A DNA stretch of 51,714 bases from the IMG/VR virus record IMGVR_UViG_3300043448_000382, positions 1 to 51,714 of that record; one strand, 5' to 3'. Positions 40,201-49,200 of the stretch are shown here, piece after piece. The DNA is from a virus. Within the stretch, counting starts at the first letter, position 1. Each line of letters opens with the position of its first letter. The notes below the pieces were generated by a model. The model was not told the origin of the DNA. It made no database searches and saw only the letters and a program-made list of their open reading frames with translations. Position numbers and translations under genes: made by a program.

Positions 40201-43200
40201 ATTTACCTTCTTCTGGTCCTATCTTAAAAATATCGGCAGGTGAAAGTCATGCTGCAGTAGTCAATAATCAAGGTCAGTTATATATTTGGGGAACAAACAC
40301 ATCAGGAGTCTTAGGATTTAATAATACAATTGCTAGAAGCTCACCTGTTCAATTAGGAAGTAGCAGTTGGTCAAGTGTTAGTGCAGGGTTAACACATACG
40401 TTAGCGATTGACTCTTCTGGACAAATGTTTGCGTGGGGCCTTAATAATTTAAATCAGTTGGGTGATAATACATTTATAACACGTTCAAGCCCGGTTCAAA
40501 TTGGACTTAGCAATAGTGTATCAGGTTTTTCAGGTAGTTGGAGTGTAATTTCTGCTGGTAATCAGCATTCATTAGCAATTGGCACTAACAATAAACTGTA
40601 CGCTTGGGGCAGTCAAAATTCGATATTATTATTCCCAGAAATACAAAGTTGGTCTGAAGTAGCGGCGGGAACTAATGGAACTTTTAGTTTAGCCATACGA
40701 AGTGATGGATTATTGTATGCTTGGGGTTTAAATAGTAGTGGTCAATTAGGTGTTTCTGACACAATCAATCGTTCAAGTCCGGTTTTAGTAAGTACATCAA
40801 CATGGAAAAAAGTTGCTGCAGGTGCGACTCATAGTTTAGCTATAGACATTAACGATTCTTTGTACACATGGGGATTGAATACGTCAGGCCAATTAGGTGA
40901 TTATACTGGCATAAGCAAATCTAGCCCAACACAAATTGGAAGTCAACAGGTAGTTGATACAAGCGTTTACACGACTCCAACAACAAAAACATCAACACTT
41001 ACATTTAGTACAACAAATGTACCTGTAACAGGTGCTGTATCAGCAATATTTACCGCATCGGATATTGTAACTATTACAAGTAATGGATCAAATTTAAATG
41101 CTCAAGGATTATTAAGTTTTGGAATTGCAGATTTTACAGTGGAAGCCTGGGTTTATCCAACTCAAGTCAATGCGGATGCTGCTGGTATTATTGATGCTAG
41201 GGCGGCAGCATTAGCTCAAAATTGGATTTTTTTATTACGAAATGTTTCGGGAGTTTACAAACTAGAATTTTATAATCTTGCCCAAAGAACCGGTAGTACA
41301 ACAGTATCTCTTAATGTTTGGACTCATGTGGCGGCAGTTAGACAATCAGGAACAATATACCTATATATAAATGGTGTTCAAGATGCAAACACATTTGCAG
41401 GACAAACTGCAGCCATAGACGCTGCAGGCACTACTCAACTAATTGGCACATTTAGGAATGGTTCTACGTACACACTAATTGGTGCAATTAGTAATGTAAG
41501 AGTAGTAAAAGGACTTGCAGTTTATACAGGAGCATTTACACCACCAACAAGTGTACTAACAACAACTCAAAGTGCAGATACGAATATAAGTGCTATAACA
41601 AATGCAGCGCAAACAACATTGTTACTATTAACAACCTCATCTGCATCTGTTGTTACAAAGAGTTTTGTTTCTATAGGTGCAGGTACTTCTCATAGTTCAG
41701 CTATTGATAATTTAGGATATTTATACACATGGGGAAGTGCAGCAGGCGGTGAATTAGGTGATAATACGACTGTAGCCAAATCAAGTCCGGTGCAGATAGG
41801 TTATGATAGTTGGTCAAGTGTAAGCGGTGGCAACTCTTTTACTGTAGCAATAAATTCACTGTATAAACTATTTGCTTGGGGTCTTAACACAAATAACCAA
41901 TTGGGGGACGCTACTATTATAAGTAAATCCAGCCCAGTACAATTAGCATCAGGTTTAGGATTAAATTGGTATGTCGCTTCTGCAGGATTCGACCACTCTG
42001 CAGGAGTCGAAACATTTCAAGGATTGTATGCATGGGGTAGTGCAAATGGTGTACTATTGCAAAATCAAATTTATTCTTGGACAAAAATAAGTGCAGGTAT
42101 ACAACATACTATTGCTATTCGTAATGATGGTTTATTATATGCATGGGGATTAAATAATGCAGGTCAATTAGGTGATTTTACTGCGATAAGCAAATCAAGC
42201 CCAGTATTAGTTGCAAGTGATAATAGCTGGAACCAAATATCAGCCGGAGAAAGCTTCTCACTTGCAATTAAAAATGATGGAACACTGTTTGGTTGGGGAT
42301 TAAATTCTAGTGGTCAGTTGGGATCTACTGATGCTATTAACAGGTCAAGTCCAACATTAATATCTTCATATACTGTAGCAGATGTTAGTAATAGTCCAAA
42401 TACTATTACTACAATAGGTTCATTAGCTTATGATACAAACAACATACCATTTAGTGGTGCAGTTTCAATATATTTTGATACGTTTGCGAATTATTTAAGG
42501 ACATCTGCTCAAACTCCATTGAGTTTAGGTACAGGAACATTTACAATCGAAGCCTTTATTTTCATATCAAAACCCAACGCTGATGCTGCTGGTATTATTG
42601 ATGCTAGGGCAGCAGCGACCACTACCCCTTGGCTTTTTAATATAAGAACAACCTCCGGTGTATTGTTTTTAGAGTTTTATAATGGAACACAATATACAGG
42701 TAAAATACCAATACCAATGAACAAATGGGTGCATGTAGCTGCAACTAGAGACTCAAGTAATGTTTTAAGTTTATGGGTAAATGGTATACTTGATTATAGT
42801 TGGACTGGAATAACTGCAAACTTAGATGTAGCCAGTACAACACAATATATTGGAAGATTTGTAAATACCACTGATCTTAGTTTACGTGGATTTCTCAGCA
42901 ACTTAAGAGTGGTAAAGGGAATTAATGTATATACAGGTACATTTACACCACCAACAAGCCCACTAACTGCTACTCAGAGTGCAGGAACAAATATTCAAGC
43001 TATTTCAGGAAACGAAACCTCTCTGTTAGTTCTCACAGACATTGCCTCATTAACTAACATAATTAATTTTTCTTCAGTCGTAGCAGGAAAAGATCATGCC
43101 ATAGCAATTTCTACTACATCAAAATTATTTGCATGGGGAACAAACACAGCTGGACAATTAGGTGATGCAACTACAATTAATAAATCTAGCCCAACACAAA

Positions 43201-46200
43201 TAGGTAGTGAAAGTTGGTTAAGTTTAGCAGCAGGAACATCTTACACAGTTGCTACAAGAAGCGATTATACTTTATATGCATGGGGATTAAACACAAGTAG
43301 CCAAATAGGAAATGGACAAACACGAAATGTATCAAGTCCTGTACTAATTGGTGGAACTAATCAGTTTATTGATATAGCATCAGGGGTAGACCATTCATTA
43401 GCAATTGACAATTTTGGTAAATTGTATGCATGGGGTAACGGATCAGCAATTATATTAAACACACAAGTTTATTCATGGACAATGCTATCTATGGGTGCTG
43501 CACACATTTTGGGAATCAGAAATGATAATCTGTTGTATGCATGGGGACTTAACGCATCAGGTCAATTAGGTGATTTTACTGCAGTGAACAAATCAAGCCC
43601 AGTACTTATCGGTAATAGTAGTTGGGCAACAGTAGCTGCCGGTCATTCGCATAGTTTAGGTATAACTGTTGATGGTACATTATATGCATGGGGATTAGGT
43701 ACAAGTGGGCAATTAGGTGACGTAAGCATAATCGCTAAATCAAGCCCTGTACAAGTCTCAATGCCAGCAGGAGTAAGCTTTACTACACAAATAGGTGCGG
43801 CTAATGTAATAGCAGGTGGAATATTACACTCACTTGCAGTTGACACTTTAGGTAATCTATATGTTTGGGGAAGTGGTGCAAGTGGACAAACAGGACAAAA
43901 TAACACTGCGGTACTATCAAGTCCTGTACAGGTTACAGCAGCAGGTACAAGTAGTTATGTTCAAGTCGCAGCAGGAACAAGTCATAGTATAGCAATACAA
44001 AGTGACTATACATTATGGGCATGGGGATTAGGTACTAGTAAACAATTAGGTGACGGCTTCTCAATAACAAGATCAACACCAACTCAAATTGATCCTAACA
44101 AGAAAATTGCAACAAGTTGGTCATTAATATCTACAGAGTTTGATCATAATTTAGCATTATCAGATGATGGATCCCTTCACGCATGGGGTAACCCAACTGC
44201 TATTAGTTTATTAACTGAGACCAACAGTTGGGCACAAATTTCTGCGGCAGATGGCGGAAATCATACGCTTGCTATACGTAGTGATGGTTTCTTATTTGCA
44301 TGGGGTAACAATGCAGGTGGACAAGTAGGCGATTTTACCACAGTAACACGAAGCAGCCCAACATTGATAGGAGCACACAGTTGGAAAGTTGTAAAAGCTG
44401 GCACAAGCTTTAGTTTAGCTATCAAAGCAGATGACACACTTTGGGCTTGGGGATTAAACACATCTGCGCAAATCGGAGATAACTCAATTATATCCAAATC
44501 AAGTCCAGTTCAAATTGCAACTGGTACATTATTTAGAGACATCAGTGCAGGAACGCAAAACAGTTTAGCCATTGAATTGAGTGAATATAAGTTGTTTAGT
44601 TGGGGTAATAACAACGTTGGTCAATTAGGTACTAATTCTGTTATTAACAGATCAACACCTACACTCATTGAGACTGCAGCAAGTACCACAAGTTCATATA
44701 CACAAGTTTCAGCAGGTGATAGCTTTGCTGCTATAATTGACACAAACAATGAATTGTTCATGTTTGGTTTAGGATCATTAGGAAGATTGGGTAACAATAC
44801 AACAATCAATAGATCAATACCTACTATAGTAAGAGGTAGTGCATCTTTCTATACACAAGTGTCAGCTGGATTCGATCATACATTAGCTATATCTAATGGT
44901 ACAGCGGATGCTGCACAAAACATGAAGATATGGGCATGGGGCAATGCTAACGCAGGACAATTAGGGATTAATTCAACGTTAAACAGAAGTAATCCAACTG
45001 TAGTGACAGGAATAGGAACTAGTAGTTATACTCAAGTTAGTGCTGGTCAAAGCTGGTCGTTAGGACTACAAAGCAATAATAGATTATATGCGTGGGGATT
45101 AGCAAGTTCAGGTCAATTAGGAATTAACAATACTATTAATAGAAGTAATCCAGTATTAATAAGTGAGGCTGGTACAAGTAGTTATACACAAATTGATGCT
45201 GGTGGAACACATGGCGTTGCAATAGGAAGCAATAACTTATTGTATGCATGGGGATTAGGCACAAGTGGTCAATTAGGTACATATGTATTAATTACAAGAA
45301 GTAGTCCTTTCCAAATTAATGCAACACCTGTATTAAATTCTGGATTCGCAATACCAACTAAAATTGGTACAGGAAGCTGGAGTCAAATTAATGCAGGTGC
45401 AAGTCACTCACTTGGCATAAGTGCTAACGTAACTTATGGTTGGGGACTGAACAATGCAGGACAATTAAGTCAAAATAATACCATTGCACGTAGTAGTCCT
45501 GTAGTTATTAACTCAGGTACTACTTATAATAGATTAAGTGCAGGGGTTAGTTCAAGTGCTGCGATGAGAGCAGATGGTTTAGCTTTTGTTTGGGGTTTAG
45601 GCACTAGTGGACAATTAGGTGAGGATCTTGCAATCTCAAGATCAAACGCTGCACAAGTAGGAACAACAACACGCACGATTCAAAGATTAGGTAATCCAAC
45701 AGTTGTTAATGACACATTAAGTTGGATACATATTGCCGCAGGACAGTCATTTAGCTTAGCGATTGATAGTTCATATAGAGCATATGCATGGGGTGTAAAT
45801 AATTTATTCCAGTTAGGACAGAACACTACCATTACTACAACACGTAGTAGTCCAACATTAGTGGGCGGAACATTAAGTTATACTTCTGTTGCTGCTGGAT
45901 ACAGTCATGGAGTTGCAATTTCAGCAGAAAATAAAATTTATACTTGGGGCAGTAGTGTTTCAGGGCAAATTGGTGATGGCACGACTATTAACAAGAGTAG
46001 CCCAACTTTAGTTGGTAACACTGCACTCAACACTAGTGTTCCGGTACCAACTCTTGTTGGTTGGCCATATTCAAACGTTGTTGCAGGCACTAGTTTTACT
46101 GCAGCAATTGACTTTTTCAGTAATGTTTATGAATGGGGATTAAATAATGCAGGTCAGCTAGGAAATAATTCAGTTATAACTAGAAGCAGTCCAGTGCAAA

Positions 46201-49200
46201 CTGGAAGTTTGACCGCCCTCAAGATCGCTGTTGGCTCCAGTCATGCCATAGCAGTGTCCGGTGTTGACTCAACATTATATGCATGGGGATTAGGTTCTAG
46301 TGGCCAATTAGGAAGAACCTCTACAGCCAACGCATCTACTCCTAGTGTAGTTTCTCCAATAAGTCTTGCTGCAGGACAATGGCCTATTCCAACAATTATT
46401 GATTCAACAAATAGTTATAGTCAAGTTGCTGCTGGGTCAAGCTTTAGTGCAGCATTACGTACTGACTCTACTCAACTTTATGTTTGGGGTTTAAATACTT
46501 TTGGAAATTTAGGAGACAATACAACTATAACAAAAAGTAGTCCTACCCTGTTATCAAACACAAATGGTTATACTTTGATATCGACCATGGCTAGTGCTAG
46601 TAACTTATCAGTAATAAGTTCTAATAAGGTGTTCAATTGGGGTTATGGTTTGTATGGGCAATTAGGTATAGGAAATACTATTGCACGTAGCTCCCCTGTA
46701 CAGGTGTTTTCAACCATAGCTAACAATGTTGGTCTTACTGTACCAACTAGAATAAATTTAGACATTAGTTTCTCTCAAATAAGTGCAGGTATAAGTTATT
46801 CATTAGCTAGAAAGGCAGGGGACGGTGCAGTTTTTGCATGGGGCGATAACTCAGTAGGACAATACGGAGATACCACCGTAGTTAATTCAAGTTATCCTGT
46901 TATTGTAGGCTTAAGTCCAATAACAACAGATATATCACAAGTTATATTAACTGTTACTACCCCATCTGGTGGGCCAAAAGCCACGTATGACAGTCCTTTT
47001 GCTAGCGGCTCTTATGATATGACCATATATGGTGGAAGTGTTTATTTTAATGGTAATTCTAGAGGATTGATTGCGGCAGAGACAACTACAAATATTTTTT
47101 CTGGAACATTTGCTTCACTTGAAGTTTTCTTTAAATTAGATGTTATAAATATTGATCAAATTCTAATTGCACAGGATACCGGTTCGACTACAGCTCAAAT
47201 TTTCCAATTCGGAATAAACTCAAGTAATCAATTATATTTTGCATACTTTACTACAAGTTCAAGAGCATCAATCGCTACATTAACCTCGTATAGTACGGTT
47301 AACGCAAATACGTGGTATCATGGCTTAATAACTTATGAAAAAGATTCTATTACATTGATTGATTATAGCACATATGATACTGTACTAACATCAAGCTTCC
47401 CTCAAGTATCGCTTGTAACGATTCCGTCATTTGGACAAATTTCAGGCTATTTTGATGGCACAACTAGCACCGGTGTAGAAGCTGTACAAGTGGATGATAG
47501 ATTTAGTTTTGGTACAGGTGACTTTACATTAGAATGTTGGTTCTATCCAACACTAAGCTCATATACAGCTTCCGGTAAAGGGATTGTAAGAGTAGGTAAT
47601 TATTCAGTAGATTATACTGTATCTATAGGTGTTTATACAACAAATGTACGTATGACTTGGACTGTTCCTGGTAGCACGTCCACTACAGCTACTTCTACCC
47701 CATTTGTGCAGAATACTTGGCAACATGCAGCAGCGGTACGTAGCGGAACAACATTGTATTTTTATTATAACGGTACGTTAGTTGGAACTCAAACTGACAG
47801 GGGTGCAAATATGAGTACATCTACAACAGCTAGGATAGGTGTTGGTGATGCTGCTGGTAGTTCTACTGCATTCGCATATCCGTTTACTGGTTATATAAGT
47901 AATGTACGCATAGTAAAAGGTGTAGCAGTCTATACAGGAAACTTTACTGTACCTAATAGTTTATTGACTGCAACTCAAAGTGCAGATACAAATATTAGTG
48001 CAATTACAGGTAATGAAACATCGTTATTAACTTATACACTGTCAGCAGGCGCAACAAGTTCAGGGTATTTTAGATTATTTTTAAATGGGAACTTAGAAAC
48101 CTCACAAGCTCCCGTTACTGTATATACGGTAACAAATAGAGCGACCGGTATAGGATCGTTTAATAATAGTGTTTTAACTCCATTATATGGTAAGTTGAGT
48201 AATCTCAGAATGTTTAAAGACAGTATACCAGAAGATTACTCAACTACAGTTACATTAGGTATAACAGATCAAAGTAATTATGGATCAACTGTATTAAATT
48301 CAGGAACAACGTTTGACACCGTAACAACTATTCCTTTTGCAGGGTCTGTTTCTGGTGTATTTAGTGGTTTTAATATTTTACAAGTAAACACAAGTGGCAA
48401 CAAGTTTGATTTAGGTACAGGAGACTTTACAATAGAATGCTGGGTTAGACACGGAAATCCAAGTCAAACCACTGGTAGTCAATACTTATTCACTGTAGGT
48501 AATTACGTTGCTGAAAGTGGTTTTGGTATGAGTATATTTAATGGATTAAGGTATCAATTATTAAATGCTGGTATTACTGGAACAACGGTAATGACCACAC
48601 AAACACTTAATCCAAACCAATGGTACCATGCTGCTATGGTACGTAGTAGCGGAACATTTTACTCATATTTAGATGGTGTGCAAGTTGACTCTTATACTCC
48701 AGTTTCTCCGATATCTTATAATACAGCATATGGTGTAAGAATTGGTTCCGCAGATACAGGGTCAACAACAAATTGGGATCCTGCATATTACTTTACAGGT
48801 AGGATTAGTAATGTACGTTTAGTTAAAGGAGTGGCAGTTTATACAGGTAATTTTACAGTACCAACAAGTCCATTGCAAAAAACACAAAGTGCAGGTGTTA
48901 ATAAAAGTGCAATTACTGGAAATCAAACGTCATTATTAACATTGAATACTCCTGCAAGTATTACAAGTGGACCAGTAAACAATATCTTTACTGTACCAAC
49001 AAGTTTATTAACTGATTCAAGTCAAAATAGTTCACCTGAAAATATTGTTTATTTGGGTCTACGATCAGTACCAACTTATTCAGCAAGTAGCATTGCTGCT
49101 ATAGGGTCTACAACAAACTTCCTAAACAATGATATGACATTGTATAACACTGGCTTGAACAGTGTTGCACAATTGGGTACCAATACAGTCGTAAATCGTT

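Larger units (their letters stand above)
38424..44210 (+). repeat. Five-unit RCC1 super-repeat marked by short-linker units
   Basis: Six RCC1 units with a shortened linker have their WG at about 38424, 39879, 40605, 42033, 43431 and 44184. In each, the usual GQLG...SSPVQIG loop is replaced by a short hydrophobic stretch leading straight to SW, as in WGNSLGIILSNLTPASW, WGSANGVLLQNQIYSW and WGNPTAISLLTETNSW. Between each pair there are exactly four normal units, also where a LamG module intervenes. Earlier short-linker units (about 31495, 32042, 32475, 33380, 33898, 34335, 35700) are irregularly spaced. Confidence 0.7.
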
